Part shown: positions 17,138-23,837 of the stretch, piece after piece
Numbering within the stretch: position 1 is the stretch's first letter
Layout: each line of letters starts with the position of its first letter
Virus record (IMG/VR): IMGVR_UViG_3300037486_000106
Coordinates: 1-45,170 of that record
Length of the DNA stretch: 45,170 nt
Strand: one strand, 5' to 3'
Origin: a virus
Made by a program: the position numbers and the translations under genes
The notes under the pieces: generated by a model
Told to the model about the DNA's origin: nothing
What the model saw: the letters and a program-made list of their open reading frames with translations, nothing else
The model's database searches: none

Positions 17138-17388
17138 CGGGCACCTCCGTCCCACTCCCCGCACCAATCGTAGCAGCCGACGAGCGGCCACCGGTTGAGA
17201 AGGTCCGTGGACGGGGCGTGTCTATGGCACCTGTGCTCGTACATGAACCTGCACGTGCCGCACTTCGGTGTGGTCTCCATCTGAGGCCCGAGGGTAGGCT
17301 CGAGGGTGAAGATGCGCGGCTTGGGCTCCCCCTCGGGGTTCTTCCATGTCCCGGTGTCAGGATGCACGTACCCGCTGTCGCCCCTCAT
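17134..17388 (-). CDS. Cys/His-rich small protein
   Basis: This is an 84-residue protein. The C-terminal part has CGTCRFMYEHRCHRHAP and then GCYDWCGEW, six Cys plus His in a pattern suited to binding zinc or iron. ATG at 17388 overlaps the TGA of the upstream gene (ATGA), which decides the start. The N-terminal half is polar and probably flexible. No family is recognised. Confidence 0.6.
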   Translation of the reverse strand: MRGDSGYVHPDTGTWKNPEGEPKPRIFTLEPTLGPQMETTPKCGTCRFMYEHRCHRHAPSTDLLNRWPLVGCYDWCGEWDGGAR

Positions 17389-17660
17389 GACGCCGCCTCG
17401 GCCTTGGCCCAGGCCTGCCTGACGCGGCGCACCATGGTGAGCGGGCGCGCCGGGGGGTTCACCCACTCATCGAACCACGTGGTGAGGCCGTCGTCATCGA
17501 GGATGGCGCGCAGCTTGGCGAGCGCCTCCTCGTCGGACGCGGCCTTAACGACGGCGCGCACCTCCTTGACCACGCTCTCGGCGACGCCATCGCCGGGGAG
17601 GTACGCGGTCCCTGAGACCTTGTTGTAGATGCTGAGCAACTTCGACGCTGGGTACCCCAT
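17385..17660 (-). CDS. First gene of the leftward virion operon, unknown
   Basis: This is a 91-residue, mainly helical protein (GVAESVVKEVRAVVKAASDEEALAKLRAIL). AAGGAGG lies eight bases before the ATG at 17660, and the promoter at 17719-17748 lies just upstream. It heads the chain of zinc-type genes that leads into TerL. No family is recognised. Confidence 0.6.
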   Translation of the reverse strand: MGYPASKLLSIYNKVSGTAYLPGDGVAESVVKEVRAVVKAASDEEALAKLRAILDDDGLTTWFDEWVNPPARPLTMVRRVRQAWAKAEAAS

Positions 17661-17718
17661 ACAAACCTCCTTGGTTGTGGGGCAGTGCGCGATATGCGCG
17701 GCGCTCCGTTACGGGGGG

Positions 17719-17748
17719 AGTATGGGTGGAACTGTACACACTTGTCAA
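17719..17748 (-). promoter_or_regulatory. Sigma70-like promoter for the leftward virion operon
   Basis: On the minus strand, TTGACA (17748-17743) is followed after 18 bases by CATACT (17724-17719). A perfect six-base inverted repeat (ACACTT/AAGTGT, 17738-17755) covers the -35 box and may be an operator. The expected start is about 50 bases before the ATG at 17660. Confidence 0.55.
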
Positions 17749-17936
17749 GAAGTGTGGAGCCTTTTTTGGGGAGGCTGGCCATGGAGCCGTCAGTGCCTAC
17801 TCGTTGACCCCCGCGCGGGCACGCACCCCCCTCCCCCGCCCGCCGCGCGTGGCCCGCCGCCCAGGGCACAGTGAGCACGGCCCCCTGCACCCATGCGCAC
17901 AGCGTAAGCCTAGCGCGCTCAGTAGGTTAGCAAGCA

Positions 17937-17958
17937 GAGGTCAACAAGTGTTGACCTC
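17937..17958. repeat. Dispersed palindrome, copy 2 (perfect, intergenic)
   Basis: The arms GAGGTCAACA and TGTTGACCTC flank the centre AG. This is the only copy in a clearly non-coding region. Confidence 0.85.
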
Positions 17959-18088
17959 GGGGCAGGGAGCATGGCTCTTTGCAGCGTGGGCGTAGAGGGG
18001 GGTGGGCAGGCCTGAGACCCCACAGCGTGGGTATAGGCGCCCCGCCACCAATCCCACGGTCCATTGCCCCTAGCTGGTCGCCTAGAGC

Positions 18089-18631
18089 CTACAGGACCTC
18101 AGCATCTACCACCTCGGCTGGATCGTAGCCTGCGGTAAAGCGTGCGTGCTCGGGCAGTGCGCTCGGATCCTCACGCGGAGGCATCAGCTCGACGACCACA
18201 TTGACGCGGTGCGAGGACTCCACACGCACGTGCTCGCCGTAGCGATCGCGGCGCGCGGCCTTCAGGTAGAAGATGCGCGCGATCGTGTTCGCCGAGGACG
18301 GGTTCAGGCACTGGTCGTAGAGCACGTCCTCGACCGCATCGATGCGGCCCTCCAAGATCTCGTGCCACGCGTCGGCGAAGAGCGCGTCGCGCTCGGCCGC
18401 GGTGTTGACCGCACGCCGGGAGATGCCGCAGGCCTTGCATGCCAGGTACACGTTGCCGCGCTCCTCCAGACACTCAAGCCACCTGCGCTTCTCTTCAAGC
18501 GTGAACGACTCAAGCTGCGCCTCGACCTTCAAGATCACGGCGCGCGCCACGTCGCCGTCGACCATCGCGCGCCGCAGTGCGGTCGCGCTACTCTTCGCGA
18601 GGTTCGAGGCCTTCAGGTCAGCTTCACCCAT
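18089..18631 (-). CDS. terS: Probable terminase small subunit
   Basis: This is a 180-residue protein. The segment ERGNVYLACKACGISRRAVNTAAERDALFADAW (about residues 72-104) has the helix-turn-helix pattern of phage small terminases, in which 'G-N-V-x-x-A-C-x-x-x-G-I-S-R-x-x-V' is followed by 'x-x-D-x-x-F-x-x-x-W'. This subunit binds the packaging site and regulates TerL. Helical flanks and an acidic tail fit the family. GGAGG precedes the ATG at 18631. It is separated from TerL by about 2.4 kb of small zinc-type genes. Confidence 0.72.
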   Translation of the reverse strand: MGEADLKASNLAKSSATALRRAMVDGDVARAVILKVEAQLESFTLEEKRRWLECLEERGNVYLACKACGISRRAVNTAAERDALFADAWHEILEGRIDAVEDVLYDQCLNPSSANTIARIFYLKAARRDRYGEHVRVESSHRVNVVVELMPPREDPSALPEHARFTAGYDPAEVVDAEVL

Positions 18632-18664
18632 AACGTCCTCCTGCGCAACAGCATAGCAGGGGGC

Positions 18665-18693
18665 TTGACAACGGCATACAAAGGTAGGATCAT
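18665..18693 (+). promoter_or_regulatory. Promoter for the rightward early genes
   Basis: TTGACA (18665-18670) is followed after 17 bases by GATCAT (18688-18693). The spacer contains GCATACAAAGGT (18674-18685), which also occurs in the spacer of the promoter at 33700-33729. The first rightward ATG is at 18720. Confidence 0.6.
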
Positions 18694-18719
18694 AGGTGCT
18701 GTCGATAGGAGGTTAGAGC

Positions 18720-19016
18720 ATGAAGATCACGGCTGGCATCGTGAAGCGTGGGTCGGCGCAGTGGGTCGGCTTCGAGGACGGCTACACCGCGAAGATCGTC
18801 AAGGTCCGCAACGACCGGCACCGCGGCAGCGTGCGGTACCTCGTTGTGCTCCACACACCGGAGCCTGACTGCGAGCCGCTCTACGGCATGCACCCGGTGC
18901 CGATGTCCTGCATGTACATCATGACCGAGTGCAACGGCTGGGCGATCGTGCGGCGCAGCGTCGCCGCCCACGCTCGGATCCACGGCGGCATCCTGGCTGG
19001 CGGCAACACGGTCTGA
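18720..19016 (+). CDS. First rightward early gene, unknown
   Basis: This is a 98-residue, probably beta-rich protein (KITAGIVKRGSAQWVGFEDG, GSVRYLVVLHTPEPD). TAGGAGG lies before the ATG at 18720, just downstream of a promoter, so it is probably expressed early. A GC-rich hairpin follows the stop. No family is recognised. Confidence 0.6.
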   Translation: MKITAGIVKRGSAQWVGFEDGYTAKIVKVRNDRHRGSVRYLVVLHTPEPDCEPLYGMHPVPMSCMYIMTECNGWAIVRRSVAAHARIHGGILAGGNTV

Positions 19017-19031
19017 GCGTCAGCATCGCGG

Positions 19032-19052
19032 GACGCCGCCACAGGCGGCGTC
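19032..19052 (+). terminator. Hairpin after the first early gene
   Basis: GACGCCGCC and GGCGGCGTC form a perfect nine-base stem with an ACA loop, 15 bases after the stop codon. No U-run follows, so termination may be partial. Confidence 0.55.
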
Positions 19053-19430
19053 ACTCGATGCCTATGCGGCAGTGGTCCTTTGACAACCTGAAGCAAGCTG
19101 GAGCAAGCGGCAGGAACGCTACCTTCCGTCTGGTCCTGGCAAGTACCGTCTGACGTGACAGTCGGGGAACGCCAGTGTGTGCCGGACGGGCGAGCGCCGG
19201 GAGGTGCCACGCAGCAAGGTCCAAAACGCGGCCGAACTACCTCAGCAACCTTCAGGCCCAAACAGGGCGCACTTCGACTCGCTCTCTGACAACACGCAAC
19301 AGACAACGCAGGCACGCTTCGGCGTGTCCTGCTTGAGCCGCCTCGGACACGATCCACTGGGCAGGACCCACGGGCATGTCGGGCAACGGGGCGACTCAAG
19401 CAGGCCACATCGGCCTAGCAGGAGGTTCAC
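19053..19430 (+). other. Long untranslated leader region
   Basis: This 378-base stretch has no ORF with convincing codon pattern or ribosome site. It contains short direct repeats (AGCAAGC twice, TGGTCCT twice, CCGTCTG twice) and, at its 3' end, the inverted repeat described separately. It is probably a structured 5' leader or a small RNA gene. Confidence 0.4.
19328..19404 (+). ncRNA. Candidate structured RNA upstream of the 19431 gene
   Basis: CCTGCTTGAG (19328-19337) and CTCAAGCAGG (19395-19404) are a perfect ten-base inverted repeat. They enclose 57 bases that contain further short pairings such as TGGG-CAGGA-CCCA. The element ends 16 bases before AGGAGG and the ATG. It does not have tRNA arms. 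A regulatory leader or small RNA is possible; the fold has not been computed. Confidence 0.4.
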
Positions 19431-19715
19431 ATGAGCATGAAGTTGTACGTGGTGCAGTGGCCGAACATCACCGAGCCGGGTTGCAACGAGGTCGCCTTCA
19501 ATAGCCTGGCACAGGCGCTTGTCGCGTTCGGGAAGCGCGTCGAGCGCTACGAGAGCGCGAGCGACCGCAACCTCATGATCGACTGGTCGTCGATCGAGGG
19601 CGGCAAGGACCTTGAGCAGTACGGCTACATCGTGGCGTACCTCGAAGGCGGCGACATGATCGCCGATGCCAAGGTCTGGGTGAAGACCATCCGGCAGTTC
19701 AACTACTCAACCTGA
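19431..19715 (+). CDS. Small early protein, unknown
   Basis: This is a 94-residue protein (SMKLYVVQWPNITEPG..., ALVAFGKRVERYESASDRN, YGYIVAYLEGGDM) with mixed alpha/beta character and no recognised family. AGGAGG precedes the ATG. The next intergenic cassette begins at its stop codon. Confidence 0.6.
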   Translation: MSMKLYVVQWPNITEPGCNEVAFNSLAQALVAFGKRVERYESASDRNLMIDWSSIEGGKDLEQYGYIVAYLEGGDMIADAKVWVKTIRQFNYST

Positions 19716-19790
19716 GTGCAACGAGAGCGGCCCACAGAGTGGGGCCGCTCACGCCGCCTTCAGGCGAGCACACACGGAGGTGTTGTCATG
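19713..19790 (+). repeat. Stop-to-start intergenic cassette 1
   Basis: The cassette begins at the stop codon with TGAGTGCAACG. A terminator-like hairpin follows (GAGCGGCCC/GGGCCGCTC, 19725-19750), then a small hairpin (CGCCT/AGGCG, 19755-19766). A leader ending GGAGGTGTTGTCATG supplies the ribosome site and start of the next gene. Confidence 0.65.
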
Positions 19791-20303
19791 AGCATTCAGT
19801 ACAGGATTAAGGTGCGGAACGAGGACATGCCGAGCCGCTACGTGGTCAAGCTCGGGTGCTGGTCGAAGCTGGTCTTCGACAACATCAAGGACGCGACGCG
19901 CTGCTACGAGGCCTGCGCCAAGGCGCTCGGCTCCATCAAGAGCCACACGTTCAACCTGACCGTCGACGGCAAGGAGTACGACGCGGTGCGCGACGTGGTC
20001 ATGCCGCTCGGCGACGACCTGACGCTCCAGACCGAGCCGATCGGCACCGAGGGCGAGGTCGCCTGCAACGGGACCTGGGAGAGGTACTACCTGTGCGACG
20101 GCGTGCCCAAGGGCAACGGCGGCTACTGCTCGTGCTGGCGCACGATCGACGCCGACGAGTACGACGAGTGCCTCGACATGCAGCGGAGCGACAACGCGTG
20201 GCAGGCCTACGAGTCCGGCGGCACCAGGCACATGTGCCCCACGTGCCAGGGCAAGCAACTGACCGTGACCACCGAGGTCGTGACCAAGGTGTCCGGTTGC
20301 TGA
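19788..20303 (+). CDS. Early protein with cysteine clusters, unknown
   Basis: This is a 171-residue protein. The start at 19788 is set by the GGAGG in the cassette; the longer frame begins before the hairpins and is unlikely. The N-terminal half is beta/alpha (IQYRIKVRNEDMPSRYVVKL, a segment of the kind seen in small phage proteins of unknown role). The C-terminal half has scattered Cys (YCSCWRT, CPTCQG), which may bind zinc. No family is recognised. Confidence 0.6.
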   Translation: MSIQYRIKVRNEDMPSRYVVKLGCWSKLVFDNIKDATRCYEACAKALGSIKSHTFNLTVDGKEYDAVRDVVMPLGDDLTLQTEPIGTEGEVACNGTWERYYLCDGVPKGNGGYCSCWRTIDADEYDECLDMQRSDNAWQAYESGGTRHMCPTCQGKQLTVTTEVVTKVSGC

Positions 20304-20376
20304 GTGCAACGCGCAGGGCCGCTACATGCGGCCCTGTTCGCTGCCCTTAGGGCAAGCACAAGGAGGTGTCGTCATG
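20301..20376 (+). repeat. Stop-to-start intergenic cassette 2
   Basis: It begins TGAGTGCAACG at the stop codon. CAGGGCCGC-TACAT-GCGGCCCTG (20314-20336) is followed by GCCC-TTA-GGGC (20343-20353), then a leader ending GGAGGTGTCGTCATG. GTTGC/GCAAC (20296-20310) also pairs across the stop codon. Confidence 0.7.
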
Positions 20377-21126
20377 AAGAAGCTGAGTGTGGCTGAGTTG
20401 GTGCTGGTGCCGGTGCGGACCTTCCGCACAGAACAGGTCAACGCCGCAACCGTGGCCGAGTACGCGGCCCTCATGGAGCGCGGGGTGGAGTTTCCTCCGC
20501 TCACGATTGCCGAGGTCGGCAAAGCCAAGCAGCGCGTCATGGTCGGTGGCATGCACCGGCTCGCCGCGGCCGTCAAAGCCAAGCTCACCGAGTTGCCCGT
20601 CAACCTCGTGGTCTGCGCCGCGGCCATCGACGCCGAGGTCCTGGCCTACACCGACAACGGATCGCACGGGCTACGCCTGACCGCGGAGGAGAACCGCAAG
20701 GCGCTGCTCGCCATCCTCCAGACGCCGACCTTTGCCAAGCTGTCGCACGCCGCGGCAGCGAAGCGCCTGGGCGTCTCCGACATGTCGGTCAAGCGGTACC
20801 GCGACGCGGTGGGCGAGAAGTCGCCCAAGGTCGCGCAGAGCGGGCACAAGGCCAAGAAGGGAGCGATCGAGAAGGGCATCCAGGTCGACAAGGGAGGCAA
20901 GGTCGAGGCAGTGCCGGTCAAGGGCAAGGCAACGGCCTGGCACATCCACGAGGGTGGCTCGTGGTCCGGCGGTGGTGTCGACCAGATCGTCGAGGCCATC
21001 ACCACGCGCGTGACCGAGGGCATCGGACGCAAGAGCGTCAAGAGCTGGAACGAGCGCTGTGACTACCTGCGCAGCATCGCCGCGCAGCTCACGGCGTGGG
21101 CGGACGCGAACAGCGCGAAGGAGTGA
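20374..21126 (+). CDS. ParB-like nuclease/HTH domain protein
   Basis: This is a 250-residue protein. Residues about 8-95 follow the ParB/Spo0J N-terminal fold: a starting strand (LVLVPVRTF), FPPLTIAEVGKAKQRVMVGG with the G-G-M-H-R-L box at 58-63 (equivalent to GxxRxxA), then helices and LAYTDNGSHG. A KorB-type helix-turn-helix follows at about 122-145 (LSHAAAAKRLGVSDMSVKRYRD). The C-terminal part is Lys-rich and then a tryptophan-containing domain. ParB proteins bind palindromic sites and spread or hydrolyse CTP; phage members also act as regulators or nucleases. No ParA is seen in the window. The start at 20374 follows the cassette's AGGAGG. Confidence 0.75.
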   Translation: MKKLSVAELVLVPVRTFRTEQVNAATVAEYAALMERGVEFPPLTIAEVGKAKQRVMVGGMHRLAAAVKAKLTELPVNLVVCAAAIDAEVLAYTDNGSHGLRLTAEENRKALLAILQTPTFAKLSHAAAAKRLGVSDMSVKRYRDAVGEKSPKVAQSGHKAKKGAIEKGIQVDKGGKVEAVPVKGKATAWHIHEGGSWSGGGVDQIVEAITTRVTEGIGRKSVKSWNERCDYLRSIAAQLTAWADANSAKE

Positions 21127-21128
21127 CC

Positions 21129-21242
21129 ATGAAACCGCAGCGCAACGGCGAGGACTGGGCCACGATCCTCTACTGGGTCTTCGTGGCCCTGTGGTGCGCG
21201 GTCGCTCCGCTCGGGCTTCTGGTCTATGAGCTACTGACCTGA
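21129..21242 (+). CDS. 37-residue single-pass membrane peptide
   Basis: This gene was translated by hand. It begins ATGAAACCG two bases after the ParB-like gene's stop and ends at TGA (21240-21242), where cassette 3 starts. A polar N-terminus (MKPQRNGEDW) is followed by a 24-residue hydrophobic helix (ATILYWVFVALWCAVAPLGL, then LVYELL). Small membrane peptides of phages can be holins, antiholins or superinfection-exclusion factors; here the role is open. Confidence 0.55.
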   Translation: MKPQRNGEDWATILYWVFVALWCAVAPLGLLVYELLT

Positions 21243-21313
21243 GAGCATCGTGCAGGGCCGCTACATGCGGCCCTGTCCGTTGCCCTTGAGGGCACAAAGG
21301 GGGTGTCGTCATG
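21240..21313 (+). repeat. Stop-to-start intergenic cassette 3
   Basis: It begins TGAGAGCATCG at the stop codon. The same CAGGGCCGC-TACAT-GCGGCCCTG hairpin as cassette 2 (21253-21275) is followed by GCCCTT-GAGGGC (21282-21293), then a leader ending GGGGGTGTCGTCATG. Confidence 0.7.
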
Positions 21314-21613
21314 ATCGAAGTTAGGATCCAGGTGTCGTCGGAGCGGATGCTCGGGAGGATCGGGGACGTGCTCAGAGCCGAGTCACTCAAGGTCGCAAGC
21401 GAGATGGTCAAGGCTCGCGAGGACCTTGAGGCCGCGGACAGGTACGACTCGATCACCGGGACGAAGAAGTCTCGCGAGATGGTCGACCGGCTGGTCGAGT
21501 TGGTCGACGACCTCACCAGCGAGACCACGGAGTTGATGACGCTCGGCCTGCGGTTCGCTCGCAAGGAGTGGCTGCGGACCATGCTCAACGAGATGGGAGA
21601 GGGGGCGCTCTAA
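21311..21613 (+). CDS. Small helical early protein
   Basis: This is a 100-residue protein, mostly predicted coiled coil (KVASEMVKAREDLEAADRY, VDRLVELVDDLTSETTELM). The start follows cassette 3. The TAA overlaps the next ATG (TAATG). No family is recognised. Confidence 0.6.
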   Translation: MIEVRIQVSSERMLGRIGDVLRAESLKVASEMVKAREDLEAADRYDSITGTKKSREMVDRLVELVDDLTSETTELMTLGLRFARKEWLRTMLNEMGEGAL

Positions 21614-21969
21614 TGGACTACGTGAGCGGGTACAGAAGGGCGTTGGAGGCCGCGGGAGCCGAGGTGCTCGCGTTCGAGGAGTTCGGGTCCTATCAGGGCA
21701 GGTGGGTTGCGAAGGTGCGGCACGGCGGCGAGGTCAAGTGGATCTCGGACTACTACGGGTCGTGTTCAGGGTGCGACGCGTTCGAGGCAGAGTTCGGCTG
21801 GCATGCGGAGGATCAGGCCGACTACCAACAGCGGCTCGCCGAGTTTGGTGACGAGTACTTGGAGGATGCGCAGACGTTCGAGCAGGTACTCAAGATGTTC
21901 TCCGACGCGTCGGACTGGGACCTGGACTCGGAGGACGCCGCGGAGTGGGTGGAAAGGAACAAGTCATGA
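21613..21969 (+). CDS. Acidic protein with Y-G-S-C-S-G-C-D motif
   Basis: This is a 118-residue acidic protein. GSYQGRWVAKVRHGGEVKWI and the following YYGSCSGCDAFEAEFGW (about residues 47-63) form a motif found in many small bacterial and phage proteins of unknown function. The start at 21613 overlaps the previous stop, so the frame before it (from 21568) is unlikely. The C-terminus is helical and acidic. Confidence 0.65.
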   Translation: MDYVSGYRRALEAAGAEVLAFEEFGSYQGRWVAKVRHGGEVKWISDYYGSCSGCDAFEAEFGWHAEDQADYQQRLAEFGDEYLEDAQTFEQVLKMFSDASDWDLDSEDAAEWVERNKS

Positions 21970-22232
21970 AGTGCCCAGTGTGCGGAGGTCCAGGCGTTCA
22001 CCAGGGTGACCTCGGAGCGCTGCGCTGGTACCGCTGCCGACAGTGCGGCATGGAGTTTACCGGCACGGAGTCGAGGGCGTGGTACAAGGTCTCCGACGAG
22101 CCGCAGGAGCCGGTCGAGAAGTACCACGACACGTCGACCGCGTACGGCCAGCACTGGCTGGACGACGACCCGTACGAGGTCGAGTACGAGCGTCGCCACG
22201 GGGGGCGGCACATGCACGAGACGTCGAGGTGA
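21966..22232 (+). CDS. Zinc-ribbon protein, last rightward gene
   Basis: This is an 88-residue protein. CPVCGG at 3-8 and CRQCGMEF at about 25-32 form a zinc ribbon directly at the N-terminus. The C-terminal half is polar, rich in Tyr, Asp and His. ATG overlaps the previous TGA (ATGA). A strong terminator follows. No specific family is recognised. Confidence 0.7.
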   Translation: MKCPVCGGPGVHQGDLGALRWYRCRQCGMEFTGTESRAWYKVSDEPQEPVEKYHDTSTAYGQHWLDDDPYEVEYERRHGGRHMHETSR

Positions 22233-22260
22233 GGGGTCTGTTGCGTGAGTCAGAGAGCAC

Positions 22261-22292
22261 GGCCCGGCGGGCAACCGCCGGGCCTTTTCTTT
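22261..22292 (+). terminator. Rho-independent terminator of the rightward operon
   Basis: GGCCCGGCGG and CCGCCGGGCC form a perfect ten-base stem with a GCAA tetraloop (22261-22284), followed by TTTTCTTT. It lies between convergent operons. Confidence 0.9.
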
Positions 22293-22318
22293 GTCCGGGC
22301 ACCATGCTCGGGCCTTGC

Positions 22319-22615
22319 CTAGGGATCCCTGTCACCGTACATGTTCTCGTACCACTCCTTCACCGCCTTGAGCGATCGTGCAACCAGGGTTGAGGCACCA
22401 GCCTTCCGCCACTCATCGAGACGGAACTCCTGAGTCTGGCTGGTGCATCCAACTGCTGACTTGCACTCAATGACGAACATCCCACCAGCACAACATCCGT
22501 AGATGTCCGGGTCTCCGACCACGTGCGCCGGGCCAGGACCGTTGACACGCGCCACGGTGCAGTGCTGCGTGTTCAGCCACCTGACGATGGACCCCTGTAG
22601 GTCACGCTCGGCCAT
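22319..22615 (-). CDS. VRR-NUC domain nuclease
   Basis: This is a 98-residue protein, a stand-alone VRR-NUC (restriction-like fold) as found in many phages. The catalytic order is visible: GDPDIYG at 34-40 (acid), FVIECKSAVG at 47-56 (E-x-K) and SQTQEFRLDEW (Q motif) near 59-69. Such enzymes cut branched DNA or act with SNF2 helicases, and a SNF2 helicase is encoded in the same operon. The ATG at 22615 overlaps the end of the phosphoesterase gene by 14 bases, with AAGGGAG upstream. Confidence 0.88.
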   Translation of the reverse strand: MAERDLQGSIVRWLNTQHCTVARVNGPGPAHVVGDPDIYGCCAGGMFVIECKSAVGCTSQTQEFRLDEWRKAGASTLVARSLKAVKEWYENMYGDRDP

Positions 22616-23837
22616 ACAGCTCCCTTGCGTTGACCTGCGGCGTGCTGATCAGTCCGCACTCAGCGTCATACACGAAGCCGAGTGACGCGCGGTGCTGCCA
22701 CGAGAAGCCCTTGATCTTGTGCCACTCGTTCCAGGTCACCATGCTCGGCAGGAACTTGATGTTGACGCCGAACTCACTGAAGGTCACGGACTCACGGTGC
22801 TGGTCTCCGCAGTGCCACTCGCGCTGCCAGACCTTGTCGCTCCACACGTCAGCGCACTCGCTCGCCATGAGCGAGGCGAGCTTGTTGGGCTTGATGCTGT
22901 GGCCGTGCTCGAAGCCAACCAGGTTGCAGCCGAAGTTCCAGAACTTGTAGGGCGCCGGGCTGCAGTCCACGGACACGTCCTCGTCGTTGCGGAAATACGC
23001 ATTGAGGATCCGTCCGAGCGCAAACTCGCTCTGTCGTGCGTGATTGCCGGGCACCATCACCACGTGGACCGGGGCGATCTTCTTGAGCCGCAGCACCGTA
23101 GCGATGAGCATCTCCTCACCCTTGGCGAAGGTGTGGTGCCAGCTCTCCATCTCAGGCTGGCCGGTGCCTTCCGTGGTGGTGTGGAACACGTTGTCAGCGT
23201 GCAGGAAGTCGTTGCCTGCAACGAAGCAGATCTGCCAGAACGGGCCAAACGGTCTGGCGCGCTCGAGCAGCATCTCGATGCCGTTCCACCACAGGTCTTC
23301 CGCGATCGTGTGTGAGTACTCGTGGCCGCTGGCCGGGGAGAACGCACGCATGCCGAAGTGCGGGTCCATGACGCTGATCTCGAGGGCGCGCTGCTGCCCG
23401 ATGTTGTGTTGGAAGAGACGCCACTTCGAGGGCTCGACGGGGCTCAGCTCCTCGAGCCTCGTGATCAGCGCTTCGAGGTTGCGCTCCTCGTGCGTCTTGC
23501 GGTAGAGCCACGCCTTGACCTGCCAGTTACCGGCCCAGGTGTTGGCGATCCATCGCTTCACGTACCACGCATCCATGTCAACCTCGGCCAGCTTAAGGAG
23601 TTGATCGAGACTCTTCGTCTTGGACTCGGCCTCGACTACGCCTGAGACCTCAGCGGAGTCGCCATCTTCATCGATGGAGATGTTGTGGCCAACCACCTTC
23701 CGCAGACCTTCGTAGATGCAGCGGATCCGGTGCCTGGTGATGTCGTGTCCCTCGGACTTGAGGATCTGTTCGATCTTCCAGTCCTTGTGGCCCTGAGCGC
23801 TCAGTTCTTTGATGCGAGCTGCAAGATCTTGTCCCAC
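22602..23837 (-). CDS. Metallophosphoesterase with N-terminal helix-turn-helix-like region
   Basis: This is a 411-residue protein. The N-terminus (residues 1-50, DWKIEQILKSEGHDITRHRIRC) looks like a DNA-binding helix-turn-helix. The calcineurin-like core has the metal ligands in order: DPH (158-160), GND (208-210), GNH (264-266) and the final HGH (311-313). An alternative final His set lies in CGDQHRES. This family includes SbcD/Mre11-type nucleases and other phosphatases. In this DNA operon a nuclease role is likely but unproven. GTG at 23837 is chosen because GAGGAGG precedes it; an earlier start would overlap the neighbour more. Confidence 0.8.
   Translation of the reverse strand: MGQDLAARIKELSAQGHKDWKIEQILKSEGHDITRHRIRCIYEGLRKVVGHNISIDEDGDSAEVSGVVEAESKTKSLDQLLKLAEVDMDAWYVKRWIANTWAGNWQVKAWLYRKTHEERNLEALITRLEELSPVEPSKWRLFQHNIGQQRALEISVMDPHFGMRAFSPASGHEYSHTIAEDLWWNGIEMLLERARPFGPFWQICFVAGNDFLHADNVFHTTTEGTGQPEMESWHHTFAKGEEMLIATVLRLKKIAPVHVVMVPGNHARQSEFALGRILNAYFRNDEDVSVDCSPAPYKFWNFGCNLVGFEHGHSIKPNKLASLMASECADVWSDKVWQREWHCGDQHRESVTFSEFGVNIKFLPSMVTWNEWHKIKGFSWQHRASLGFVYDAECGLISTPQVNARELYGRA

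Larger units (their letters stand above)
17661..18088. other. 428-base non-coding region beside the small terminase gene
   Basis: I see no credible gene here. It holds the leftward promoter, an ACACTT/AAGTGT inverted repeat over the -35 box, a very C-rich stretch (about 17805-17890) with the palindrome CCCGCGCGGG (17810-17819), a perfect copy of the 22-base palindrome, and a CCCAC-AGC-GTGGG stem (18019-18031). A non-coding tract next to the small terminase gene is a reasonable place for a packaging recognition site; this is inference. Confidence 0.5.

Noticed and set aside
16839-17144. N-terminal extension of the HEXXH gene (frame from 17144)
   Set aside because: The extension is Arg/Gly/Pro-rich, overlaps the neighbouring gene in full, and the ATG at 16838 has a strong ribosome site.
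19328-19404. tRNA or tmRNA-like gene
   Set aside because: The ten-base outer stem and 77-base length suggested it, but no D, anticodon or T arm with the usual conserved bases can be drawn.
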